Assembly (NCBI GenBank): GCA_029863175.1
Contig: JAOTVX010000040.1
Location: 1-33,815 of the forward strand
Source of the DNA: Betaproteobacteria bacterium
GTDB taxonomy: Bacteria > Pseudomonadota > Gammaproteobacteria > Burkholderiales > SG8-41
DNA: 33,815 nucleotides
Direction of reading: 5' to 3'
The notes beneath the pieces were generated by a model that worked only from the letters and a program-made list of their open reading frames with translations, was not told the origin of the DNA and made no database searches. Below, piece after piece: positions 8,177-16,005 of the stretch. A program made the translations under genes and the position numbers. The number at the start of each line of letters is the position of its first letter. Within the stretch, counting starts at the first letter, position 1.

Positions 8177-8386
8177 CCGTTCGAGCAACGCTCGATTCCT
8201 GTGGTGGGCGAAGACCCCGATTGGGAACGTCAGGCCGAGACCGCGAATCGGCTTCGCCTGTTTGCGGCGTAGCGCACAAATCGATTGCGTCTTCGACGCG
8301 TCGGGGTCCATTACTTCCTAACTGCCGAAATCGACGAGCCGCTCGGTTCACGCGACGAAAGGCATTCAAACCACCCGGGCGTGGAC

Positions 8387-8392
8387 TATAAT
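8387..8392 (+). promoter_or_regulatory. Possible -10 element for the diheme cytochrome gene
   Basis: A consensus TATAAT lies 63 bases before the ATG at 8455, in the 278-base gap after the NrfD gene. The matching -35 position (about 8364) is poor (ATTCAA). The gap also holds a small hairpin right after the NrfD stop (TCGAGC/GCTCGA, 8181-8195) without a T run. Confidence 0.35.
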
Positions 8393-8454
8393 AGCGGGCA
8401 TTACTGCGGAACGAAATCGCGAGCCGCGCCGAGATACTTCTTTCTTCTTTCGAC

Positions 8455-9495
8455 ATGCCGAAACGACTTATCGTAGTCGTCACAACGACCGTGCTTTCGC
8501 TTGCCGCGTCGGTCATGCCGCCTGCGGCGAGCGCACAGATTGACGGGCGTAGCGGGAAGCAGGTCGTGGACGAGGTGTGCGCTGCCTGCCACGCAACCGG
8601 GGCGACAGGCGCGCCCAGGATCGGCAACAAGGACGCATGGGCTCCCCTGGCCTCGAGGGGGCTTACCAGCCTCACGGAAAGCGCGCTCAAGGGTATCCGC
8701 AACATGCCGTCGCATGGCGGTAATCCGGGCCTCTCCGATCTCGAGATCGAGCGCGCCATCACCTATATGGTCAACCGCTCGGGCGGCGAATGGATCGAGC
8801 CGATCGGGGGCGTCACGCCAGCGCTCGAACGCAAGGGGAAGCAAGTTGTGGAATTGCAGTGCGCGAAGTGCCATGAAACGGGGGTGTTTGGCGCCCCGAA
8901 GATCGGCGACCGTACCGCGTGGATATTGCGGCTCAGACGAGGCCTTGACTTCCTGGTGCGCTCGGCGATCAATGGACACGGCCCGATGCCGCCGCGGGGG
9001 GGCATGGCCGAGCTCACTGATCTCGAGCTGCGCGCTGCAATTCTGCACATGTTCAATCCGGCCGGCACGGCGACGGAACCCGCTCAGGCCGCGCCGATCG
9101 CGGCGCACGACCCGAATCGCAAGGTCGCGGATGGAATGGAGATCTACCTCGGGATCGTTTCGGCGGAAACGCTGGGCGAGCGCTACGCGAAAGACGATCC
9201 AGAACGCATGATTCACGGCGGCATCCCGAGGGGCAGAGGCTATTACCATCTCAACATTTCGCTGTTCGACAGCAAGACTCGCCTGGCGATCGCCAATGCG
9301 GAAGTGACGGCCAGCGTCACGGAGCCCGTGTGGGGAGGCGAAACGAAAGAACTCGAGCTCGTGAGCCTCAAAGGCGCGAAGAGCTATGGCAACTACTTTC
9401 GCATGACAGGCAAGAATTCGTACCGGATCGTCGTGCGAGTCCAGCGCCCGGGCGGGTCGAGGGAGATCCAGACCGAATTTGAGTTCAAGCCGTAG
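8455..9495 (+). CDS. Exported diheme cytochrome c with C-terminal beta-rich domain
   Basis: A 346-residue protein with a signal peptide (to about residue 28, ASA-QIDG). Two c5-like class I heme domains follow (CAACH about residue 43, CAKCH about residue 141), each ending in an 'LSDLEIERAI.YMVN' or 'LTDLELRAAILHMFN' helix. After a linker at about residue 200, a domain of about 130 residues has no heme motif (GMEIYLGIVSAETL... YYHLNISLFD... GNYFRMTGKNSYRI). It looks like an immunoglobulin-type beta sandwich, and loosely recalls periplasmic metal-binding Tp34/P19-like proteins. That similarity is by eye only. It is likely a soluble periplasmic carrier in the cytochrome cluster. It has no strong ribosome site. 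Confidence 0.75.
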   Translation: MPKRLIVVVTTTVLSLAASVMPPAASAQIDGRSGKQVVDEVCAACHATGATGAPRIGNKDAWAPLASRGLTSLTESALKGIRNMPSHGGNPGLSDLEIERAITYMVNRSGGEWIEPIGGVTPALERKGKQVVELQCAKCHETGVFGAPKIGDRTAWILRLRRGLDFLVRSAINGHGPMPPRGGMAELTDLELRAAILHMFNPAGTATEPAQAAPIAAHDPNRKVADGMEIYLGIVSAETLGERYAKDDPERMIHGGIPRGRGYYHLNISLFDSKTRLAIANAEVTASVTEPVWGGETKELELVSLKGAKSYGNYFRMTGKNSYRIVVRVQRPGGSREIQTEFEFKP

Positions 9496-9632
9496 TGAGC
9501 GCCAAATGTGCAAGGCGCGCGTCGCGACCACGGTTTTTGGATTTTCGCGGAGGGATGTTCTCGGCGACCGGCTGCCTATCCTTCATGAGGCAAGGTTGGT
9601 ACGGGTTCGCGATATCGGTTGAGGAAACGTCG

Positions 9633-10859
9633 ATGAGCCGAACTGCGCAGGTGCGTTATCCCACAGTCTTGTTTTTGGCGGTTGCGGCAGCGTTGATATG
9701 GTGCGCTGGCGCCGCAGCGCAGGGGGGCACGACGCCCACCGGCGAAGCCGTCGACCTGCGAGCAGTCTTTGCCAACGCCGCGGACATTGCCGAAGGCCGC
9801 CGGGTCGCACAAACGTGTGCCCGCTGCCATGGAGAAAATGGCATCGGCACGACCAAGGACGTGCCCCACGTCGCCGGCCAGCGTCCGGCCTATCTCTTCA
9901 ACAAGCTGCGCGCCTATCAGACGGGTGCGCGGCGCGACCCGATCATGGAACCCGCGGTCAAATTTCTGAGCGACGACGCACTGGTCAAGGTAGCGGCCTA
10001 TTACAGCAGCCTCGAGCCCGCGCAACCGCTCGCCTCGGCCCTCAAGGCCCCATCAGCCCAACGCGACCCCGTTGCCGCCGGCAAGGCCACAGCCGCCGCC
10101 TGCGGCGGTTGCCATGGTGATGACGGGGTGAGCAAGATACCCGGCATGCCGAGCCTGGCCGGACTCGATCCGAAGTACTTCGTGGTGGCGATGAAGGGGT
10201 ACGTGAACGGGCAGCGCAAGAACGACATGATGAAGTCGTTCGCCACGCCGCTTACCGATGCGGATTTGAATAACCTCGCTTTGTACTACGGCTTGCAAAA
10301 GCCCAAGCGGGCGGAAACGCCGGCAGCCGGTGACCAGGCGGCCGGCAAGAAGGCGGCAGCGAATTGTGCCGGTTGCCATGGCGAGCAGGGCGTCAGCACG
10401 AATTCCGCCAATCCGAGTCTGGCAGGCCAGGATGCCGAATATCTCGTTGCCGCGCTGCGCGCTTACAAGGACGGGTCGCGCACCGAGGGCACGATGAAAA
10501 ACGCCGTGGCGGCGCTCGGGGCCGGGACCCTGAAGGATTTGGCGGCATTTTACGCGGCCCAGCAACCGCAGGCGCCGAAGGTGGTCAAGCCGCTGAGCAC
10601 CGCCGAGTGGGTGCAGCGATGCGATCGCTGTCACGGCGTCAATGGCAACAGCACCGACCCGCGCGCGCCGGCCATGGCGGCGCAGCGCGCCGATTACCTC
10701 GCCAAGGTGCTGCACGCCTATCAGAATGGCGCGCGCAAGGAATCAGTGATGGCCGCCATGACCAGCTCACTGACGAAAGCGGATATTGCCAGCCTTGCGG
10801 CCTATTATGCGCGCCAGCGGGCGCGTGCTTTCGTCTACGTTACCCTGCCATGCAAATGA
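9633..10859 (+). CDS. Exported tetraheme cytochrome c (four c4/c553-like domains)
   Basis: A 408-residue protein with a signal peptide (PTVLFLAVAAALIWCAGAAAQ) and four tandem class I domains of about 90 residues. The heme motifs are CARCH, CGGCH, CAGCH and CDRCH. Each is followed by the P.(L/M)AGQ...YL..(L/M)(R/K)AY..G motif, a distal Met region and a closing L.(N/K)(L)A.(Y/F)Y(A/S) helix, as in cytochrome c4. The ATG at 9633 is preferred over the upstream ATG at 9495 because of a GAGG site and the signal peptide. The gene is followed after one base by the one-heme membrane protein, so the two are coupled. It is probably a periplasmic electron shuttle. Confidence 0.85.
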   Translation: MSRTAQVRYPTVLFLAVAAALIWCAGAAAQGGTTPTGEAVDLRAVFANAADIAEGRRVAQTCARCHGENGIGTTKDVPHVAGQRPAYLFNKLRAYQTGARRDPIMEPAVKFLSDDALVKVAAYYSSLEPAQPLASALKAPSAQRDPVAAGKATAAACGGCHGDDGVSKIPGMPSLAGLDPKYFVVAMKGYVNGQRKNDMMKSFATPLTDADLNNLALYYGLQKPKRAETPAAGDQAAGKKAAANCAGCHGEQGVSTNSANPSLAGQDAEYLVAALRAYKDGSRTEGTMKNAVAALGAGTLKDLAAFYAAQQPQAPKVVKPLSTAEWVQRCDRCHGVNGNSTDPRAPAMAAQRADYLAKVLHAYQNGARKESVMAAMTSSLTKADIASLAAYYARQRARAFVYVTLPCK

Positions 10860-10860
10860 T

Positions 10861-11640
10861 ATGAGCGAGACCTCACTGCACCCGATGTACAGTCATTATT
10901 CGGAGCTGCCGTACAGCTTGCGCGTGCTGTACACGGCAGCGCTCCTCGTGCTCGGACTGGGCTACCTGTTCGCCCTCACCTATTTGTTCCATGTCGACTC
11001 GGCAAAGGACGGCGATCCGTCGTCGCTCTCTTACGAAGATGTTGTCATCACCTATTCCGGCACTGGAAAAGGCACGCGCCTCGAGTCCGCGTTGCGCGGC
11101 CCGATGAGAAGCATGCTGCCAACCGATGAAATCGATACGTTGATTTCCTGGACACAGCAGGGAGCCGATCGAGCGACCTACGAGAGCCAGATCAAGCCGA
11201 TCGTGGATAAGCGCTGCCTCGCCTGTCATGACGGCAGCAACCCCCACCTGGCGAATATCAAAGGGTATGACAATATTCAGAAAGTCATCGAACGCGACAC
11301 CGGCACCGGAATTTTCACGCTCGTTCGCCTCTCCCACGTCCACCTGTTCGGCCTCACCTTCGTCTTTTTCGTCATGGGCATTATCTTCAGCCATGCCTAT
11401 GTCCGGCCCGTTTGGCTGAAGTGCACCGCCGTGGCGCTTCCGTTCGTCTGCCTCGTGCTGGACGTGAGCTCCTGGTATTTCACCAAGCTGTACCACCCCT
11501 TTGCCCTGGTGGTGATGGGAGCGGGCGCGGGCATGGGCGCGTCATTCGCCTACATGTGGGTGGTGTCGATGTATCAGTTGTGGTTCTCCGGAACACCCGC
11601 GGCAGTGGCGAGGAGAGCACGCGACGCGGACGTTGGCTGA
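10861..11640 (+). CDS. Membrane protein with a single c-type heme motif, unknown function
   Basis: A 259-residue protein with four predicted membrane segments: about residues 23-43 (VLYTAALLVLGLGYLFALTYLFH), then 163-183, 190-211 and 217-240. The loop between the first and second segments carries one CXXCH (RCLACHDG, about residue 119). I do not recognise a named family. The heme motif in the periplasmic loop plus histidines at the membrane face (LVRLSHVHLFG) suggest a membrane-bound electron carrier. It starts one base after the tetraheme cytochrome stop without a clear ribosome site, consistent with coupled translation, and it ends 22 bases before the convergent tetraheme lipoprotein. A role as membrane anchor or quinol-side partner of the tetraheme protein is inference. 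Confidence 0.7.
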   Translation: MSETSLHPMYSHYSELPYSLRVLYTAALLVLGLGYLFALTYLFHVDSAKDGDPSSLSYEDVVITYSGTGKGTRLESALRGPMRSMLPTDEIDTLISWTQQGADRATYESQIKPIVDKRCLACHDGSNPHLANIKGYDNIQKVIERDTGTGIFTLVRLSHVHLFGLTFVFFVMGIIFSHAYVRPVWLKCTAVALPFVCLVLDVSSWYFTKLYHPFALVVMGAGAGMGASFAYMWVVSMYQLWFSGTPAAVARRARDADVG

Positions 11641-11662
11641 CGGGGGCAGACGAACTCCGCGT

Positions 11663-12802
11663 TTATTTCGCGGGCTGACTAGCGTAGAAGGCCGAGACGC
11701 TTTCGATGATGGAATCGCTGTACGGCAGACTCATCCGGTGCATCATCGATACCTCGCGCCTGTCGTCGCGGTAGGCCCGCAGGGCCATGACGAGATAATC
11801 CTTGTCCTGGCCATTGATTTTCGGAACCGTGAGGTCGGACATGTCCGCATCCGGGTTGTGGCAACGATTGCATTTTTGTGCAAGCTCCTTCACGAACCCC
11901 TCTCCCTTTTCGGCCGGCTGGGATTTCTGCGTCGCATAGAACGCGGCGATGTTTCCGATATCCTTGTCACTCAGGCTGACGACGTATTCGCGCATGCGCT
12001 CGCGCTTGCGAGTGGTCCGGTAGGCCTTGATCGCCTTCACGAGGTAATCGGGATCCTGGCTCGCGAGCGTTGGCGTCGCGGTGTCCGTGCTGACACCGTT
12101 GGGTCCGTGACAGCCGCCGCACACTGCGCTGAGCGGCTGGCCAGCCGCGGGATCGCCCGCGGTCGGCGCTGCACGCGGTGCCGGCGCCTGCGACGCAAAA
12201 TAAAGCGCTATGCTTTCCAGCTCCACCCTCTCCAGGCGTGGCAACATCGCATGCATAGGAGATTTCTCGCGTTCGGCGTGCAAGTACTCCTGGACGGCAA
12301 GGATCAGATAACGGATTTGCTGGCCGGCCAGGCTCGGCACCCCGGAAGTCGTGCTGTTGCCGCCTTCGCCGTGGCATTTTTCGCACGGCGCCGCCAGCTC
12401 CTTGCCCCGTTCATAGGGAGAAATCAACTGGACTTCCTTAGACCAGGCGCTGGCCACCGGCGGCAGACTGGCGTAATAGGCCGCCACATTGCGCAGCTCC
12501 GCGTCGCTCATGTGCCCCGTCAGGTCCTTCAGGGCAGCGTGAATTCGCGTGCCCTCTTTGTAGGCCTTCAACGACGAAAGCAGGTAGCGCCCCCGTTGCG
12601 CGGCGAGTATGGGAATCGCCGGAGCGGCATTGCTGCCGTCCAAAAGATGGCAGCCGATACAGTCGCGCTGAGCGATTGCTTTTCCCGCCGCAATGTCTGC
12701 TGCAGCCAACTTTTCGGAAACGGGCTTGCCAGCGGACTTATCTTGTTCCATGCAGCCAAACAGCGCGATCGACAGGACAAAAGCCAGCACAAGCGTCTTC
12801 AT
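11663..12802 (-). CDS. Tetraheme cytochrome c lipoprotein (c4-like domains)
   Basis: A 379-residue protein with a lipoprotein signal (MKTLVLAFVLSIALFGC) and four tandem class I domains with CIGCH, CEKCH, CGGCH and CNRCH. The domain plan matches the plus-strand tetraheme protein at 9633-10859, so the two are paralogues in convergent orientation. The difference is membrane attachment: this one is lipidated, the other is soluble after signal cleavage. Both carry the P.LA(G/S)Q...YL region and the YYA/FYA closing helix. It is expected to carry electrons at a membrane surface on the periplasmic side. Its own upstream region (12803-13373) is long and shows no FNR box. Confidence 0.85.
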   Translation of the reverse strand: MKTLVLAFVLSIALFGCMEQDKSAGKPVSEKLAAADIAAGKAIAQRDCIGCHLLDGSNAAPAIPILAAQRGRYLLSSLKAYKEGTRIHAALKDLTGHMSDAELRNVAAYYASLPPVASAWSKEVQLISPYERGKELAAPCEKCHGEGGNSTTSGVPSLAGQQIRYLILAVQEYLHAEREKSPMHAMLPRLERVELESIALYFASQAPAPRAAPTAGDPAAGQPLSAVCGGCHGPNGVSTDTATPTLASQDPDYLVKAIKAYRTTRKRERMREYVVSLSDKDIGNIAAFYATQKSQPAEKGEGFVKELAQKCNRCHNPDADMSDLTVPKINGQDKDYLVMALRAYRDDRREVSMMHRMSLPYSDSIIESVSAFYASQPAK

Positions 12803-13373
12803 CTCGAACCTCGAGGATTATCTGGTTGGCCAAGGATCGGCAGATTCCCATCCACTGTCGCACCTTGGGGCCACTCGATAGCATTCTATTCCCAAAACGA
12901 ATGGAAACCTAGCATTGCTCTTCCCGCACGCGCCTGCGCTCACGTGTAGATAGGCACCACCTGGAACACTTGAATCGTTCGCTTACGCGCCCGATCACCT
13001 TTTCCCAGCCGAAGCGGGAGAGTGTCGATCTCGATACGAATTCTAGTATTTCCGATCGCTGTCCCTTCAGGGCTGGCGTAGGACCGGAGTGCGGGTCATG
13101 CACACGGTTGAGCAAATTCGTCGGGCATTATGATCTCTGATCGTGGAATATCCATGCTTCGGGCTGATATATAATTCGAAGGATCGTATTGTGCCGGCGG
13201 CGGCGCGACATTCCCGACTGGATGGACGTCACACTATTTCGTCGGGTCCCGCTCCAAGCCCATCTCCGCCTTATGACGGGGCTCCACCGGAACGATGAGC
13301 GGGATTAGAATGGATTTTTCAACTTGGCGGAAATTCAGGATTCGGACACCGCCTTTTTATTGGGAGAACAGGA
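12803..13373. other. Gap between divergent tetraheme and triheme cytochrome genes
   Basis: About 570 bases without a credible gene. A TATAAT-like sequence (13170-13175) points toward the triheme gene but is about 200 bases upstream of it and lacks a good -35. I see no FNR-type dyad and no repeat-family copy here. The short open frames are unsupported. Confidence 0.4.
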
Positions 13374-13691
13374 ATGAAAGTTACCCAGGCATTGATGGTC
13401 GTTGTCGCAGCTGTCGCGTTTATCGGAGGCGCCATGGCGGCGCCGCCCGGCAAGACGGTGGAATTTGCCGGCGGGCCCATGGGGAAAGTGACGTTTGACG
13501 GCAAGATCCACGCGGACAAGGGGCTGAAGTGCAACGACTGCCATACGAAGATCTTTCAAATGAAAAAAGGCACGGCCAAGATCACCATGGCCGCCATGAA
13601 CAAAGGCGAAAACTGCGGCACGTGCCACAACGGCACCAAGGCGTTCAAATCGAGTGATCCTGCCAACTGCACCAAGTGTCACAAGAAGTAG
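13374..13691 (+). CDS. Periplasmic triheme cytochrome c7 (PpcA-like)
   Basis: A 105-residue protein with a signal peptide (cleavage near GGAMA-APPG). A short mature domain has three CXXCH motifs (CNDCH, CGTCH, CTKCH) and many lysines. The KVTFDGKIHADKGLKCNDCH opening and NCTKCHKK ending are the pattern of c7-type triheme cytochromes such as Geobacter PpcA. In those bacteria they carry electrons across the periplasm from CbcL or ImcH to outer-membrane conduits. The start has a GGGAGAACAGG ribosome region. It lies 310 bases before the CbcL-like gene on the same strand. The combination supports a PpcA-like role, but the organism is not evidently a Geobacter relative. Confidence 0.85.
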   Translation: MKVTQALMVVVAAVAFIGGAMAAPPGKTVEFAGGPMGKVTFDGKIHADKGLKCNDCHTKIFQMKKGTAKITMAAMNKGENCGTCHNGTKAFKSSDPANCTKCHKK

Positions 13692-14001
13692 TGGCGGGAT
13701 GCTCTTACTCGACGGTGCGGCTCGCGCCTTCCAAGACCTGCAGCCGCGCCTGGGAATTTGATCTGGCGGCCCGCGCACAGACCGGCCCGTAGAACAACGC
13801 GGCGGCGGGTTGCTTCGCGAGTCAGCAAGCAGGAGGCTGGCCGTTTCGTGCCAGCCGCACCCTCGCGGATTCGGTGCTTCGCTCGGCTGTCCGGCCCCGC
13901 GCCAAGTCCGCAAGATTGGGGTTATTTCAATGCCGCGTGAGCACCCATGGCGGCTCGGGTTCGTGCGAGCACGATAAAGATCGGCGACGAAAAAGAGAAT
14001 A
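13692..14001. other. Gap between triheme and CbcL-like genes
   Basis: About 310 bases with no gene. A perfect 7-bp stem GGCTGGC/GCCAGCC (13835-13856, 8-base loop) is present without a T run, so it is at best a weak terminator. A lone half-site TTGATCTGG occurs near 13757. Nothing else stands out. Confidence 0.35.
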
Positions 14002-16005
14002 ATGCATATTCCAAGAGGTGCCGCCTGGGTAATGGCAAGCATTATTGCTCTGGCGGGAATCCGCATCGTCCTGGCGACCGGGGCGCAAGCCGCGGAGGCT
14101 GCCGCGCAAACCGCCGAAAAGCCTGGCAACGAAATCTGCCTGGGTTGCCACGGAAATGAGGGCTTTGCGATGCCCGGTCCTGACGGCCAGGTGCGCCCGC
14201 TGCACGTGGCGCCGAACAAGTTCGGGAATAGCGTGCATGGCAAGCGGCTTTGCGTCGAGTGTCACAAGGACATCACCGAGATCCCGCACCGCAAAGGCAC
14301 GGGGCACAAAGTGAGTTGCGTGCAGTGCCACCAGGATTTGTGGGCAGCCGCTCAGAAAAAGAACTCGACCGAGCAATTCGCGAAGCTGGGCGTGGTGGTA
14401 CGGCAGATCGACAGCTATATGCACTCCGTTCACGCGCGGCCCAGCAGAGCGGACCAGTCGCGCACCAACGCTACCTGCTACAACTGCCACGACGCCCATT
14501 ACGTTTATCCAGTCGGCAGCACGATTCGCGCAGAGTGGCGCATGGACATTCCAAACGTCTGCGGAAAATGCCACGTCAAACAGCGGAACGAGTACGTGAC
14601 TTCGGTGCATGGCGACGAGGTCCTCTGGAAGCGTAATGCGAAAGCGGCTATCTGCTCCGATTGCCACACCACGCACGACATCGACAACTCGAACGAGGAC
14701 TCGATGAAGCTCGTCATCACCAAGAACTGCGGAAACTGTCATCAGGAAAATCTAGCGAGCTATACGGGAACCTATCATGGCCAGGTCAACACGTTGGGCT
14801 TTGCCTATACGGCAAAGTGCTACAACTGCCACGGCAGCCACACCATCCAGCGGGCAGCGGATCCGGACTCCAAGGTGCATCCGGATAACCGCCTGAAAAC
14901 CTGTCAACAGTGTCATGCCGATGCGACTCAGGGGTTCGTGACGTTCATGCCGCACGCCAACACGCACGACCGGGAACGCTATCCCACCATGTGGATCGCG
15001 TCCAAGTTCATGATCGGACTGCTGATCGGGGTGTTCGCCTTCTTCTGGACGCATTCGCTGCTGTGGTTTTACCGGGAACACAAGGAGCGGCAGGAGTTTC
15101 TCCGGGACCACAAGGACCGGCGGGAGAGCAAGCGTGAGCCGCACGTGGCGCTCGCGGGGCTGCCGCAGCTCGAGGGCAAGCAGTTCGGGCGGTTCGGCCC
15201 CGTCTGGCGCCTCGGCCACCTGTGCTTTGCTCTGAGCGTGATGCTGCTCGTGCTGACGGGCATGGCCGTGCTCTACGGCGAAACCGGCTGGGCGAAATAC
15301 ATCGTGAGCGCGCTGGGCGGCCCGCGCGTGGCCGCGATCGTGCACCGGGCGAGCGCCGCGACCATGCTGGGCATCTTCTTCATCCACCTCGTCTACATGG
15401 CGTTCCGGGTGGTTCCGAAGTGGCGGCCGGCGGACTGGTTCGGGCCGAATTCTCTGGTGCCCAACCTCAAGGATCTGCGGGACTCCGTCGGCATGTTCAA
15501 CTGGTTCTTCGGCAAGGGGCCGCGGCCTCAGTTCGACCGCTGGACCTACTGGGAAAAGTTCGATTACTGGGCGGTGTTCTGGGGCATGGCCATCATCGGC
15601 GGCAGCGGCATGATGCTGGCGTTCAAGGGGTGGACGGCTTCGGTGCTTCCTGGCTGGGTCTTTAACGTGGCGACGCTAGTGCACGGGGAGGAGGCGATCC
15701 TCGCCGCCGTGTTCCTGTTCACGGTGCATTTCTTCAATAACCATTTCCGGCCAGACAAGTATCCGCCCCCCGATATCGTGATGTTCACGGGCGCCGTGTC
15801 GTTGGAAGAGTTCGCGCGCGAGCACACTCTGGAATACAAGGAGCTGGTCGAAACGGGACAACTCGAGAAACATCTGGTGGACGCGCCCTCGGGGGCGATG
15901 ACGCTGGGCTCCAGGATACTGGGCATCGTGCTCCTCGCTTTCGGCTTGACGCTACTTGTCATGGTGCTGATCGGGTTCGTGGGTAGCATGACCGCGGGCC
16001 TTTGA
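14002..16005 (+). CDS. CbcL-like nonaheme cytochrome c / cytochrome b fusion
   Basis: A 667-residue protein with a signal peptide (VMASIIALAGIRIVLATGAQA). Nine CXXCH motifs follow in a periplasmic domain to about residue 305 (CLGCH, CVECH, CVQCH, CYNCH, CGKCH, CSDCH, CGNCH, CYNCH, CQQCH). The C-terminal half is a membrane domain with about six helices from residue 335 onward. Histidines in IVHRASA, FFIHLVY, LVHGEEA and TVHFFNNHF fit b-heme ligation, as in HydC/FdnI-type cytochrome b. Nine c hemes fused to a diheme b domain is the architecture described for Geobacter CbcL, an inner-membrane quinol oxidase used for low-potential extracellular acceptors. Its 3' end overlaps the convergent protoporphyrinogen oxidase gene by 54 bases. 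An alternative start is ATG 14032. Confidence 0.85.
   Translation: MHIPRGAAWVMASIIALAGIRIVLATGAQAAEAAAQTAEKPGNEICLGCHGNEGFAMPGPDGQVRPLHVAPNKFGNSVHGKRLCVECHKDITEIPHRKGTGHKVSCVQCHQDLWAAAQKKNSTEQFAKLGVVVRQIDSYMHSVHARPSRADQSRTNATCYNCHDAHYVYPVGSTIRAEWRMDIPNVCGKCHVKQRNEYVTSVHGDEVLWKRNAKAAICSDCHTTHDIDNSNEDSMKLVITKNCGNCHQENLASYTGTYHGQVNTLGFAYTAKCYNCHGSHTIQRAADPDSKVHPDNRLKTCQQCHADATQGFVTFMPHANTHDRERYPTMWIASKFMIGLLIGVFAFFWTHSLLWFYREHKERQEFLRDHKDRRESKREPHVALAGLPQLEGKQFGRFGPVWRLGHLCFALSVMLLVLTGMAVLYGETGWAKYIVSALGGPRVAAIVHRASAATMLGIFFIHLVYMAFRVVPKWRPADWFGPNSLVPNLKDLRDSVGMFNWFFGKGPRPQFDRWTYWEKFDYWAVFWGMAIIGGSGMMLAFKGWTASVLPGWVFNVATLVHGEEAILAAVFLFTVHFFNNHFRPDKYPPPDIVMFTGAVSLEEFAREHTLEYKELVETGQLEKHLVDAPSGAMTLGSRILGIVLLAFGLTLLVMVLIGFVGSMTAGL

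Noticed and set aside
13835..13856. Hairpin GGCTGGC/GCCAGCC as a terminator of the triheme gene
   Set aside because: No T run and more than 140 bases past the stop; mentioned only in the gap description.
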